Under the pieces are notes generated by a model that was given only the letters and a program-made list of their open reading frames with translations, was not told where the DNA came from and did no database searches. 64,000 nt of DNA, taken from Trichopria drosophilae. Lineage: Eukaryota > Arthropoda > Insecta > Hymenoptera > Diapriidae. A program made the translations under genes and the position numbers. Location of the stretch: NCBI GenBank assembly GCA_030407085.1, contig CM059587.1, positions 76,559,001 through 76,623,000 on the forward strand, given 5' to 3'. Positions 34,463-46,399 of the stretch are shown piece by piece (the first letter of the stretch is position 1; every line of letters starts with the position of its first letter).

Positions 34463-35402
34463 CTATAAATAAAGTAAACCGAAGAAATTAAGAGAACCGT
34501 AACTAAAGTTAGTGAAGTCAAGTATCCTATATTAATGGCGAATGAAGAAAATTAATAAAATAAATTGAAGCTAATGAAGACAATTAGCGAACAAAAACAA
34601 GTCGGAGCAGATGATCAAAAAGGAATGAGGAATATAGTTTTAAGTGAATGAATTTAGCGTTTGAATATTAAAATAATAAGTGAAGCTACTCAGCTAATGA
34701 AGTGACTATTGAAGAAACTGTGAAGAATAAAAAGAAAAGAGGTATAATAAAATAATTGAAGGAAATCAGAGATTCTGTCTGTGAAGTGATTACTTCATGT
34801 TAATGAAATATGTGAAGTAAACATCTTTAAGGCATGGTCTAATAATAAAGTATGTTCTAAATTACGAAAATTACCGAAGAAAATGAAGTAGCAAAACGTT
34901 TTACATCAATGGTTGAACGTATGCTTCTAAATGAACGAATTGGTGTAAAAATCATTGATGTAAAACCTTTTGCTACTTCATTTTCTTCGGTAAATTTCTT
35001 CATTTAGAGCATACTTTAATATTAGGTCATGCCTTAAAGATATTTACTTCGCATGTTTCATTAACATGAAGTAATCACTTCACAGACAGAATCCCTCCCT
35101 TTTTTCAGTTATTTGATTGTACGTCCTTTCTTTCTATTCTTCACAGTATCTTCAAATAGTCACTTCATTAGCTGAGTAGCTTCACTTATCATTTTAATAT
35201 TCTTCATTGCAAACGCTAAATTCATTTACTTATATTGCTTATTCTTTTTTGAACATCTGCTCCAACTTGATTTTGTTCGCTAACTTTCTTCATTAGCTTC
35301 AATTTATTTTCTTAAATTTCTTCACTCACCATCAATATAGGATACTTTACTTCACTAACTTTATTTATAGTTCGCATAATTTCTTCAGTTTATTTTATAA
35401 CT
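34463..35402. repeat. Large inverted repeat, ~450-bp arms, 41-base loop
   Basis: Arm 34463-34911 matches the reverse complement of 34953-35402. Landmarks are TTCTGTCTGTGAAGTGATTA / TAATCACTTCACAGACAGAA, CATCTTTAAGGCATG / CATGCCTTAAAGATA, GAAGCTACTCAGC / GCTGAGTAGCTTC and AGTTAGTGAAGT / ACTTCACTAACT. Mismatches and small gaps are scattered; by eye identity is high but not perfect. The arms are made of the same purine-rich tract that surrounds them, so on + the right arm is the only CT-rich block here. It is best explained as an inverted duplication of local sequence. It would fold as a long RNA hairpin if transcribed. Confidence 0.85.
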
Positions 35403-35650
35403 TGAGTTATATGTGTGAACTAAATTAATATAATGAGTGAAAAGAGCTTAATGTGGATGAAGCAATAGAGTCAGCGAATAACTGAAGCCAAACCTGAAAC
35501 TAATTAATTGAAGTAATGAAGAGATTCAGGCAGTCAAGTGATTGCTTCAAGTTGATAGAATAAATGAAGTAATGAACTTTAAGGTACGATCTGAAAGTAC
35601 TAAATGAAGTTAAATCAAAAGAAGAAATGAAAAGTGAAGAATACCTTCAT
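35403..35650 (+). repeat. Purine-rich tract resumes
   Basis: After the right arm of the inverted repeat the + strand returns to GAAGTAATGAAG-like words. Confidence 0.5.
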
Positions 35651-35749
35651 AAACATGTCGCAAAATATCTGAAATTAAAAAAAATATCGCATGAACAAGA
35701 ACTTGTGGTGCGTGAAAACCATCGACGTGCGTAGCAATTGATAATTTTA

Positions 35750-36330
35750 GAAGAAATGCAGAACAGTAAGTTGGCGAACCGCCTCAAAGGTAAAAAAGTT
35801 CTTATCGCAATTTTTGCGCTCTCTAGCGGACACACGCGACGGCGAGCTTGCAAGAAGGCATAAGTATGTATATACGTGTATAGTTAGAAAGCTTTTAAAC
35901 GGAGCCATCTCGCATTTACATAATCAGTACATGGGCCAAAGAGCAGTCGCGAGTCGCGAGAACGAAGTGACTGCCGCAGACGCTGCGTCCGCATTCAAGG
36001 CTGCTACGCGATGTCTCGTTAAATACGCTCCAGTTATCGCGTGCTTTGCGTTTTCGAAATGAGAAAGTTGCGACGAGATTGCGAGAAAAAGCACTTCTGA
36101 ACCGTTTGGAAGCAGTCCAGGAGCCCTCGAAAAAAAAAGAAGGCAATTAGCGGCCCTCTTTGCCCCCGCATTACCGGAAACAGCAGCTTTGAAACTTGCA
36201 AACGAAACTAGCCAATCGACGCACGCGACTAATCGGTACCTTTACGCCGCTTGATGGAATTGTGAAACTTGCAATTAGTGCACCGTTTAGTCGTACAGTT
36301 TCCTCGCGGAGATGCTTTTATGCGAAGGCT
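35750..36330. other. GC-richer island
   Basis: CpG-rich unique island. It includes GCGCTCTCTAGCGG at 35816-35829, a CTCF-like motif on the minus strand. Frames of 68-82 codons overlap on both strands and are not recognisable. The next 260 bases (36330-36590) are AT-rich with nothing supported. Confidence 0.35.
35816..35829 (-). promoter_or_regulatory. CTCF-like motif
   Basis: The minus strand reads CCGCTAGAGAGCGC; the CTCF-type consensus would be CCGCTAGAGGGCGC, one mismatch in the core. Confidence 0.3.
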
Positions 36331-36589
36331 GCGTTTTTTAGTTTATTCAACATGTACTGTTTTATTAAGTAGCTTCATTCGTTACAAGCTTTAAATTGTA
36401 CATTTGTAGCCTGGTAAACTTGGGCTGCAAAATTTGACTTGATATGTTTAAACATTTTAGCTAGAGAATATATGGATGACCAAATTTGCAGGAGAATAAT
36501 AAATAGGGAAGTAAACACTTTTGCAAATTTAATAAAACGTATGAATACGTAGAAATCTAACGACCGGCAAAATTTTGACGAAAGAAATT

Positions 36590-38170
36590 TACTGAAGTAC
36601 ATTAATACAAATTAATTTGTTTAAAGAATAAATTGACTAACTCAGGCAATAAATTAAGTGTATTAACTGATAAAATTTATTGAAGTACTATTCAATTAAC
36701 TGAATAAATGAAGTACAATTACCGAAGTGTGATGTTTGAAGCTGGTGCATATATGAAGCTAAGTGCAGGAATGAATGAAAAAAAGAATTATGTAAGTAAA
36801 GGGAGTGCAAAGAGACAAAAAAGAGAAGAAAATTAAATGAGGAAATTTGAAAATTAATTCCAAAAAGTGAATGGATAGAACCCCGTGATTTCCGTAATAA
36901 AAATGAAGTAAGTAGACACGTGTGATGAAGTGAAGCGGATTACGTGAAGTAATTGAAGAAGCAACTGATACGTGTAAAGAAGAAAGCAGCAATTACGCCT
37001 TTAAAGAAGAAGATATGAGAAATGAAGAGTTATGCCATTTATGCCCTATAAGCCCAAAAGTTAATAAACGACAATAACATACGGCAATAAATGAAGAAAA
37101 TAATATTCTGCATACCCTGAAGCTATAAATAAAACATAATGAATAGATTTATTACACCGATGAATAGAATAAAGTAAATTAATGAAGTATTTGCAAGAAG
37201 CAAGTGAAGTATATAAACTAGTGAATGGATGTTTGAAGAAATGAATAGATTGAACGAAATTAATGAAGAAATCAAATCTATCGAATTCATTAAATGAATC
37301 GAATTAAATGAAGTAATTAAACAGGCAAATGTGGTGGTTTAAATGAATGTACAAAGTGAAAACAATGACAAGTATGAAGTTATACGATTTCTTCATATAT
37401 TTGCGAAATGGTAAAATAAATTAACTGAAAGAATGAAAATTGCGATGCTTCCATCGAAACTAAGAAAAGAAAATTAACTAAATGTCATTAAATGATCAAT
37501 GCAAGTGAAGAAATACGGTTAGTGAAGTAAAGCGAAATACTTTTCTAAAGAGAATGGTTTGAACAAGGCGTTTATGAATGAAGTTAAAACAAGGCTATCA
37601 CTGAGTAAAGTGAAGTGAAGCAAAGCATCGAATATAACTTCAGTAAATGAAGAAAATGAGACTAAGAATGAAGAGAATTAATCGAAGAAATGAAGTGAAG
37701 AAATGAAGAAGAGTTTATAAATTTATTAAATAATAATATTTTTGAAATTAAATATTGTTTATAGGAGACATGAATCAAAGTGTATTATTTAAGTAAAATG
37801 AATTGAAGCTAATACAATATGTAAAGGAAATAATCACCAAAGTGAAAAAAAAATTGTGAAGTAAAGTGTGAAGCAAATTGAGGGAACAGAAATAATGGGA
37901 GTTGCGAAGTAAATAAAACACTTTAATTTAGTGGAATAATGTAAAGAGAGTTAAATTAAATAAACTTCCGTAAACAAATGAAAATAGGAAGAATTCGATA
38001 CAAGTGAAGAAAATGAAGAAATCAATATACAGGTACACTTGTATTAAGTTTATAATAGATGAGATCAATGAATGGATGACTGGATTAAGTTCTTCAATAA
38101 ACTAAATGGAAGTAAAGAAGAAAAGACAAAAATGAAAGTAATTCTATATCAAATGAATTCTAAATTAATT
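36590..38170 (+). repeat. Longest purine-rich, C-poor tract
   Basis: About 1.6 kb of AATGAAGT, GAAGAAATG, GTGAAGTAAA and similar words, all purine-rich on +. Frames are short, and those on the minus strand are Phe/Ser-rich low complexity. Confidence 0.6.
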
Positions 38171-38179
38171 ATGACTCTT

Positions 38180-38870
38180 ATTTTTATGAATTTCTCTGTC
38201 GAGATTTTACCAAAATCGTTCCATGACAGTATTTCCCAACAATTGCGAAAACCAATTCCCCGACGAGTGGTGCACGAAAGCTCTCCAGATTTAAGAATTC
38301 CGCGAGCGTCCAATCAACCGGAAAATGAATTTTTAAGCTTATCGCCGTTTTGCCACTCGCCTCTGGGAAAATAGACAAACGAGAGCCGCTGAAAAACACG
38401 CACAGGCGTCACCTACCAAAAAATACCGTTTTTCGTCAGGTGGAAAATTTGGAGTCTGCGGATTCTCGTTACAAAGCTGGTGTCTGGTCAGTTTGTGGGG
38501 AATGTTGTGGGGGAAGGGGGGTCCAGAGGTATGACAGAATGCGAGAGTCTGAGTCAGAAGCATCGTGGCTCTCTATATAACTCCGGTCTAATGAAGCGAC
38601 CCGACCTAAGCACGACGCAGGCACTGATTTCCGACCCTCGTGTGCTGCAATCTCGGCTTTCAGAGAGCCCCCGACCCTAGCTTCCCTCTGTATGTACTAT
38701 AGTATGTACGATGGCGCTCCATTAAATCATTTTGTACTTTGGAAGACCCGAAATTGCATTTTCCACTCGGCCCGGCTTCGTTAATACGTTAATTTTCTAA
38801 TTACTTCGCCGGTGACAACGGCCTCCTCGTTACGCGGATAAGCTGCGAATCTACGATATAAGCACACTCG
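38180..38870. other. Longest GC-richer island
   Basis: Unique-looking island with a G-run (GTGGGGGAAGGGGGGTCC near 38507), a TATATAACTCC word at 38573, and ACGATGGCGCT at 38708-38718. Frames of 66-100 codons overlap on both strands without recognisable domains. It could contain a promoter or other regulatory element, which is inference from composition only. Confidence 0.35.
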
Positions 38871-38879
38871 GGAATTTTT

Positions 38880-40050
38880 GAATACTTGATATTGAAAATA
38901 ATTGATGTCGCTGTAAGTGGTATGAGTTTCATTTAAGTAATTTTGGAATACTAGATAGTTACTAGAAGCATCCCAATTTTCAGAACTTCACAAGAGGCAA
39001 TTAAAAAATGGAATTAATGGAAAAGTTGTATTTTACTTTTATGTAGGAATATTTTTCTTAGTATGCTTACTCTAAGTTAACCTATTAACGCCTGAAAGGA
39101 CACTTTTTATCTTCAATTTCAATCAAGTATTTGGTATCAAAATCAAAGTGGGCAAAAATCAATAAGAAAATAGCCTAAGATTTTCGAGGTCGCTCTTCAA
39201 GATTCCGATGTCAAAGTGCGGTTTCAGCCATCAGAAGTTTCAATATGGCGGCAAATTTTAAAAAGATTTGAAAATATTTAATCTCTTGTCAATATTTTTC
39301 AAGTTATTTGAATATTGGGTATTCTATTGAAATTATGGAGAAAGGTGGATAAAATATATGAATTTTATGAATAATTGTTTTTTACACCCTACTTTATTTT
39401 AATAATCCTAAAATGGCATCCCTAATGAAAATTTCATTGAAAAATTTCTGGATGCTCTAGCTAACAAAACTGTGATTGACAAGTTCTTAGAAATTATCGA
39501 AGAATGTACTGAAATATTTTTTTTTATTAATGTTAAGAAAATAATTTTATTAAAATTAAAAAAAAAAAAATTAAATACTTGTTAAAAATGTTGAAAAACA
39601 TGTTACATTCTTTGGTGAATTCCAAGAATTTCTTATTCTTTAATATTTTTTCTAAAAATTGACAGTTTTCGGGAAAAAAATCGTAAATAATATTTAAAAT
39701 TCTTTTTCTCGAAAACTAGCAACTTTTGGAAGAATTGCAAACAACAAAAACTGTTTCGAATGCATCAAAGAAACCAAATTTTTTCATATTTTTTCGTAAA
39801 TATATTTTAACATTTTTTTTTAATTAAGTAGAAAAAAAATTCTTAAAATATCCTTTAAAAAATCTGACAAAATTCCAGTATATTCCTGCGAATGATTTCT
39901 AAGAACTTTTCGTTCTTAGTAAATAAAAGCTCAATCAATGTTTTTGAGTTAAAGCGTCAAGAAATTTGTCAATAAAACTTTCATTGAAGACTCAATGTTA
40001 AGGTTGTTATATTTTATTCACGTTTATCGATACTTTCAAAAAAACTTTAT
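38880..40050. other. AT-rich non-coding stretch
   Basis: Nothing supported except the inverted AAGAGCGACCTC word at 39181-39206, shared with 30760. Long A/T runs lie at 39530-39850. Confidence 0.45.
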
Positions 40051-40600
40051 ATATTGTATAATAAAGTACAATAATGGTAAAACTTCAATAAGTTACATGA
40101 TTAACTAGAATTAGTTACGTGAGAAAATCAAGCTGGATGAAATAATGGTGAAAACGAACAACAGGAACTGAAATAAACAAATGCAATGAAATAAAAGAAG
40201 AAAAAGAAATTAACTAAAAATGGAATAACGACGTAGCATAAAATAATTGAAGATAAGCGAATTACCGCTATTGTTATTCATGAATAAAGTTAATTGATTC
40301 AAACATAGTTACTAAAAAAGTCAGATGATGCGAGTGAATGAATAGAGAAAAGTGAATAAATAACTCTAAAAAGTAAGTAACTGATGAAGCGAATCTGTAT
40401 GAAGATTATTGAAGGTTAATGAGAATGGCGAGAAAATTAAGCAAATTAATGACAATTGAATCCCATAGACTTGACCATTGTGTACTCGAGTTTGTTACTT
40501 TCGTCCGAGAACGTAAAACACGTAATAATACTAGTGACGTGAAAAAAGTAATTTCCATACTTGTATTTGTCATAATTGTTGTAAATATTGTAAGTATAAG
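40050..40600 (+). repeat. Purine-rich, C-poor tract
   Basis: GAAATAAAAGAAG, AATGAATAGAG and GTAAGTAACTGATGAAG words continue the class seen at 33-38 kb, again purine-rich on +. Confidence 0.5.
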
Positions 40601-41309
40601 CTAAAAAATACGCTTTTGATTTACCAGAAACACAAGGAAACAAACGACCATATATAGATTAAAATGTAAACGTTTACCAACCAGAAAGTGTTCAGTAACA
40701 CAGAATAAATATTGTCAAAAAGTATTTTATCAATAAGATTTTTTCTACGTTAACAAAAAACTATGGTTGTGTAAAATAAAATGTCAAATGTTAAAATGTC
40801 GTTAAAAAACAAATATCGCTGAAAATTGATGCCGTTACATAAGTTTACATATATATTTCTATATGTCCATGTATAGGATCATTTATTTTTGTCGAAATAT
40901 TTTATTTAAAAAATAAATATTTACTATCAACATGGTATATATAGTACGACGAAAATAAATGAGCATTGCACATTGCTGCTGTATAGCGTTAGCTTTATCC
41001 AGCGTTGCATAAAATACAAATAACATAATCTTTACCATTTCGATTCATTTTTCAAACAAATTGAAAAATGTACGTAAAACTAAAATTATGTAAAAGTTTA
41101 CAAAGGTTTGTAACAATTTACAGTTGACAATAGTTGGATATCAGGAATAAATTAAAATAAATATTATACATGAAAAATTATTAAATATGTAAATGATACT
41201 GAAATTAAATACGAACAATAATACTGTTAAAGGCTTTTTCTAATCTTGATGCCAATGATCCAGAAAATTACATCGCTACTCCTTTAAACGTGTATTAATA
41301 AAAACTACT

Positions 41310-41625
41310 TGTATATAACGAAAGTGGGTTGCAATCAACTAATCACTTTTGTTATAGTAAGTACAGTGCAAAACTACTAATTCATTAGTAAAATACTATT
41401 AGCCTAAAAACAGACATTCCCATTTTTAGTTTAATATAGTTTATAGAATTAGCAAAAAATTAGTAGTAACGTTTTATTACAAAAAATTATTGATGAGTGA
41501 ATTGTTGATCTAATTTTCGGTTTCTTATTAGTCGTTTTAAACTACTTCCGGTTTAGAGAGTACGATCAATTTAAAGAACCAGTGAACGAATCCATATTTG
41601 AAAATTTTAAAACTGCAGTATTAAA
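41310..41625. repeat. TTTAGAGAGTAC dispersed family, copy 1
   Basis: CTAATTCATTAGTAAAATAC, later AACTACTTCCGG and TTTAGAGAGTAC, recur in diverged form at 46090-46345, 56040-56245 and 62840-63010. AT-rich with no coding frame. From 40600 to 41310 and 41630 to 42110 nothing is supported. Confidence 0.4.
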
Positions 41626-42128
41626 ATTGTAAAATTAATTAATGGATTTCAAATATTTTATATTTTTCTACAATTTCATAGAAAATGAATTTTGAAGTTG
41701 ACACATTTAGATTGAAAATGTCTTACATTAAATTAAAACTTTAGTTTCATAATTGAAGGCTTCAATTGTTATAATTGAACAATTTCTAGGGATTAATTAT
41801 AAGCCCTTTTAATCAGCGATATTTATTCCGTATATCATTTTCAAATTATAATTCCTGATGTTTTCGCTAATTATTTGGTACTTAATTATCTGTTTTAGAT
41901 TATTTATTCACTTCAAATAGTAATTCCATAATGGTTCAACATGAAAACAATTAGCAAAAGAAATTGATTCTTTAAATAGATGTTTTTTTAGAAATATTCA
42001 TATATAACAGTATTTTATTAAAAAATCTAGTTAAAGATTTAGAAAGCTCAATTAAAACAGATGAAATTTTGTAACGGGACATTTCCAGGATTACTAATTA
42101 CGAATCTGACCTCGGATTTTGAAAATTA

Positions 42129-42211
42129 AAAATGACCGATCCAAGATGACAGATCCAAAATAACAGATCTAAAATAACAGATCCAAAATGACAGATCCAT
42201 GATGACCGTCC
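42129..42211 (+). repeat. 14-bp minisatellite, six copies
   Basis: AAAATGACAGATCC-like units start at 42129, 42143, 42157, 42171, 42185 and 42199, the last one base short. The unit resembles the CAAAATGTCCGATCC word at 60501, so the array probably expanded from the CCATTTTGAATTTTG family. Confidence 0.85.
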
Positions 42212-42392
42212 AATATGTATATAGTTACTTAGTCGAGTTGAAACTGAGTGCTCGGGGATTTAAAATGACGCAAATACTCTTATTGTCTATTTCAAGTTTC
42301 TAAAATGTTGGTATTAAAAAGTGTACTAAATTTCTGTGTTTTTTTTAATGAAGCATATTAAAGCAATTGTTACCATAATTAAATGTTATCTT

Positions 42393-42640
42393 CAAACTGC
42401 CATTTTGAATTTTGAAAACCTGAGGCCCGATTCGGAGTCAGCGACCCAAAAAACATTTGAGTAACAAATTTCATTTCGACCAAAGAAAAAAACTTTTTCC
42501 ATTTTGGTCCTCCATTTTGGAACTCCCATTGTGAATTTTGAAAATTCAAGATTAGATTCGTAATTAGCGACCCCAAAAACACCCGAGAACAAAATTTCGT
42601 TTGGACCAAACAATTTTTGCTGTTTTGGTTTTGGATACGC
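42393..42640. repeat. CCATTTTGAATTTTG family, tandem pair of ~126 bp
   Basis: GCCATTTTGAATTTTGAAAA at 42399 returns at 42525 as CCCATTGTGAATTTTGAAAA. Each is followed by a GATTCG word, then AGCGACCC and CAAAAAACA-like words. On the minus strand both units stay open and read similar peptides (FQNSQW / FQNSKW, FGSL). Related pairs lie at 60501-60642 and 63520-63712. Confidence 0.65.
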
Positions 42641-42799
42641 AACGTATTTTGGAATAGTAAGGTCAGTTCAAAGTCCGAAAAATCCCTGAGTAATTTATTT
42701 CTTATTGATTATGCAAAAATTACCTTTAAAAGTACATTTTTTGTTTAAAAAACAATTTTATACTTTATTTTTTGTTATTAATGAAAGAACATGACCATG

Positions 42800-43105
42800 A
42801 TTAATAGTACGTTGTGCAACCAAGGAGCAAAATAGGTGTTTGCCAATGACGGCAAGTTTGACGCCCGAGCGTAGCGAGGTCGGCAATTCGAATGTGTCTG
42901 CAAACAGCTGTTCTCTCTTGTTGCAAATATTATTTTCTCATACGAGAGCGAGCTATTTCGCTCCCGCCATATAGGAAGAAACATAGTATTTGGGAATAGA
43001 GTGAGAGAAACTTATTTTGCTCCCGGCTAAATTCATTTTGCTCCCTAGGGAGTGAATGCGCCATTTTGCTCCTGCAAGATAGGGAGCAAAATCTCATTTT
43101 GCGCT
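42800..43105. repeat. GGGCGCAA family, variant GGAGCAAAAT
   Basis: Begins TAGTACGTTGTGCAACCAAG, then GGAGCAAAAT, aligned with the start of the 4953 and 55110 copies. GACGCCCGAGCGTAGCGAGG follows. TTTTGCTCCC or GGAGCAAAAT recurs near 43015, 43035, 43059 and 43081 in both orientations, so the right half is a small cluster of the word. Confidence 0.55.
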
Positions 43106-43429
43106 TAGAGTATGAGAAAAATACTTAATTTACGTTTCTAAACATCTTACCTAATAAATATGCAAACATTTTCAACAATATCAATTTTTATTACGTGAAA
43201 AAAAAAAGAAAAAATAAATTTAAAAAATGTATTGATCCAGATTGACATTGGTAGGAGTTAAGTTTATTAAATAAAATTGATGCTATAAATAATTAATGAT
43301 AAATTGAGAAAAATTGATAAAAAGTATCACCCACGATTATCATCCCTTGAAGGATTTGGGAAAAATGAACCTGACCAAGTTAAACGAGCAATTTGATTTT
43401 CATAAAACATAAAAGCACCTGGGATCTTG

Positions 43430-43930
43430 GAGGTCGTGCGATGAAACGCTGCATAAAACAAAAATAAAAGAATCTACTCAAACGTTTCTAAACCGCATTT
43501 CGATTTTCCGCCGGTGTCGTGCAGCTCGATTTGCCGCCTTTGAGAGTCGCTCCTGGAAGATATTTGAAAATCCGATTCCCATCTAAAAGTCTGAAATTTT
43601 CCCCAATATATATTTCAGAAGGAGAGGCGGGGTATGACTTGTCCGTGGCATCCTGGAAAAGTGCTTTTCACATTTGGACGAAAATGCTTTTTACTGCAAA
43701 TGAGAAGGCGCGAGGGCCGCGAAACGGAACGCGTTAAATATTCCGTGTGCACGGCCCCGAAACTCCAAGGGCCGGAACCGCGGTGCGGAACGCAAATTTC
43801 ATTTCGTCTTTCCGTATGATGTGTGTACGAAAAGAGGCGGAATTAATTTATCGGACCGGCATAATACAATGACGTTCCCATCGCTCTCCGGGGAATTTTA
43901 TATACCAACTGCGGAAACGGCCAAATTTGA
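43430..43930. other. GC-richer island
   Basis: CpG-rich unique DNA with a 72-codon + frame (43519-43737). An acceptor-like ATATATTTCAG at ~43618 is followed by an open stretch to 43736, but no donor and no known motif. From 43110 to 43430 nothing is supported. Confidence 0.35.
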
Positions 43931-44254
43931 AGCTCAAAAAGATGTTTAATATACCATGAATTTCAACGGCTGTCGTAGAAGCTACAGAATAAAGTGGTGG
44001 ATGCTGAAATAATTAATTGCAAAAATTAAAGGTGTAGGTTAATTTTCATTCCGCATTGTTATATATTAAGGTCAGGTTATTTCAACGTTCAAATAAGTTA
44101 AATAAAAGATAATTAGCTACTTACAGGTCATCTTCAGTATATTTTGAAGGTTCACTGCACAAATAAATGTATGAAGTTGAAACATTCGTTTCTCATTTTA
44201 AAATTAATTTTTAACCTCTTTTAACCAAGTGGTATGTAGTTAATTTCGTTACAT

Positions 44255-44650
44255 GGGCGCAAAATAGACGTTTTCAGCCACAGACGCTGAGCTTATCCAC
44301 GAGGCAGCGAAGCCGTCACGGGAAATCGAGAGATTGCCTTTAAATCGTAGAAACTTACGTCCATATCTCGAACTAAATTTCTGTCATAACGAAATTAAAA
44401 TTTGAGTTTATGCCAAAAAATTAAAACTAGAAAGAGTGGAAAACTCTTCTTATCCGTGCAATCTTCTACGGAATAAAATCGCAATTTACGCCATCTAACG
44501 AAAATAACTATTTTGTCATAAAAGAAATGTCTTTAGTGTCTAAGCCAAACAAGGGATATAATCTAATTTTAGGATAATTTTTTATGTATTATAAGGAGAT
44601 AGTATAAGTTACTTTTTCGTCAGGTCGTAAAATTGAATTTTGCGCCTTTG
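44255..44650. repeat. GGGCGCAAAAT family copy with CTCF-like core
   Basis: TTACATGGGCGCAAAATAGA at 44260 and the inverse TTTTGCGCC at 44638 bracket a ~390-base block. It includes GAGGCAGCGAAGCC and ACGCCATCTAACG (44488-44500), a CTCF-like half site on the minus strand. The two family words in opposite orientation suggest the ends of one element. Confidence 0.45.
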
Positions 44651-45224
44651 AAAATTACAAGGGAAAAACAGGAGTTTTCGTCTCTTTCGAATAGCAATTT
44701 GTTCGTAAAAATTCGAAACCCATGCTGAAAGATGATGCTCCGAACACTCCGTGAACATGTCTTTTACGCCCTCGCAATGAAACTGTAGTTTACATCCGGA
44801 GGAGGTTCGCATTATATTTGTACAAAACAATTTCGAAAATCGTCGAACAATATTTTTGTATGCATGTGTGGGTAAAGTCAATTTAATAAATGTAAAAAAA
44901 TATGTTAAGGCACACTTTACACACATTGCATAAAAAACGAGTGTCTTGATGCAGTACAAATGCGTTCAGTTTCCAATCGAAAAAATCATTTACATTTGGT
45001 TGGTTATGGGTCATTTTAATCATTCCCTGTAGAAACAGATTTGTAATTTTTTTCCTCATTTGAGACATTTTTGATATTTTATAAGGAGACGGTAAAAATT
45101 GTTTTTTAGACATTACAAGTTTGCAAACATGGAATTTAGTTGCTGATTGTTTAGAACAAAAGCTATCAACGTTCACACTAACAGAAACAATCACTTGCGT
45201 AAAATGGTGTTCATTTACTTGCAA
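44609..45224 (-). other. Two overlapping minus frames, function unknown
   Basis: Frames of 116 and 113 codons overlap on the minus strand (44609-44959 and 44883-45224), long for this composition. The peptides contain several Cys/His residues, for example VCKVCLN and CVKCALT, but no spaced zinc-finger or transposase motif I recognise. They may be chance or a decayed element. Confidence 0.2.
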
Positions 45225-45239
45225 GATTTTTGTTTAAGA

Positions 45240-46085
45240 TAAGAATATTTTAATTTGTTAGTTTACCTATTGAGGCAAGAGGTGTCAACAATTTCTGAAG
45301 AAACTAAAAAACGTCAGTGTTTCTTCTTTTCGCAACAGTGTTACTTTTTTTGCCACCGACGTTTTAAATCATAATAATTTCCATTCAGTAATTTTTTTTG
45401 TAGATCGTAATAACCTTACTTATTACAGACTATCCAAATAATGTCTCAAATTTTTAGCACTTTTTCATTGAAAACAAATATTTTAAGATAAGATTATGCT
45501 GAAAAAAAATACATTTTTGAAGGTCCAATATCTTCAACTAAGATATTTAGAAAACGTTAGTGTTTGAAGTGTTTATTGTAAAAATACCCTAGAAAGTCAA
45601 CATTAATAAATGTTATATGTTAATAATTTCGAAACTATAGGGTTTTCTTCAAATTATGTTTGCATTATCAGGGAAATGTTAACTAGTTTCCCTTCTCCAA
45701 GACTTAATTATAAAATAATACATTCTCCAAAGCCCCACAAATGAAAGGGGTAAAAATAAAACAAGTAATACGTTTCTGTATTATATTTGCTATTCCATGA
45801 AGAACAATACACTTTAATCTATGTTGTAATTTTAATATAGCTCGGTGAGAACGGAAGGTTGCAATTTGCGGCACGATTAATATACTGCAGTATATTACAT
45901 TTTCAAATTTAACTTAATATAATTGCAGTTCAATATATAAACTAATATTAATAAAATGTAGTAATGTCTTTATTCAACGAGTTTTCTGTTTATATTAGTG
46001 TAGTAATGAGCAGTAATGAGCATTCGATAATTCTGTTATTGTTGATATAATTCAATGATTAAATAATTTTCATTTCCTAAATTAG
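45240..46085. other. AT-rich non-coding stretch
   Basis: No gene, RNA or clear repeat seen. Confidence 0.45.
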
Positions 46086-46089
46086 TCAA

Positions 46090-46345
46090 AACCTAGTATA
46101 CCACAAGTGAAAAGTCAGTGACTAATTGAATTGGTAATTACTTATACTACTAAATAGTAAAAAGCTACTAATGCATTACTTATTTCAAATTAGCTATTGT
46201 ATTTTTTAATAATTTATTAGAAAACTGTTATTATTTAAAGTTGACTGATGAATTAGTAGTTGTCTACTATTTATTAGTAAAGATGGATACCTAGTTAACC
46301 CTTAATAGTGTTTTAGTACTTAAAATTTAGAGAGATTATTGTATA
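46090..46345. repeat. TTTAGAGAGTAC dispersed family, copy 2
   Basis: ACTAAATAGTAAAAAG, GAATTAGTAGTTG and AAAATTTAGAGAGATT occur in the same order as at 41310-41625. Confidence 0.35.
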
Positions 46346-46399
46346 ATAAATTACGTTTTATATTAATTAATTGTAAATAATTTGAGCATTTTTTTTTTT

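Noticed and set aside
43618..43736. Possible exon after ATATATTTCAG
   Set aside because: No donor site before the stop codon and the peptide does not resemble the next ADAM10 segment or any known family.
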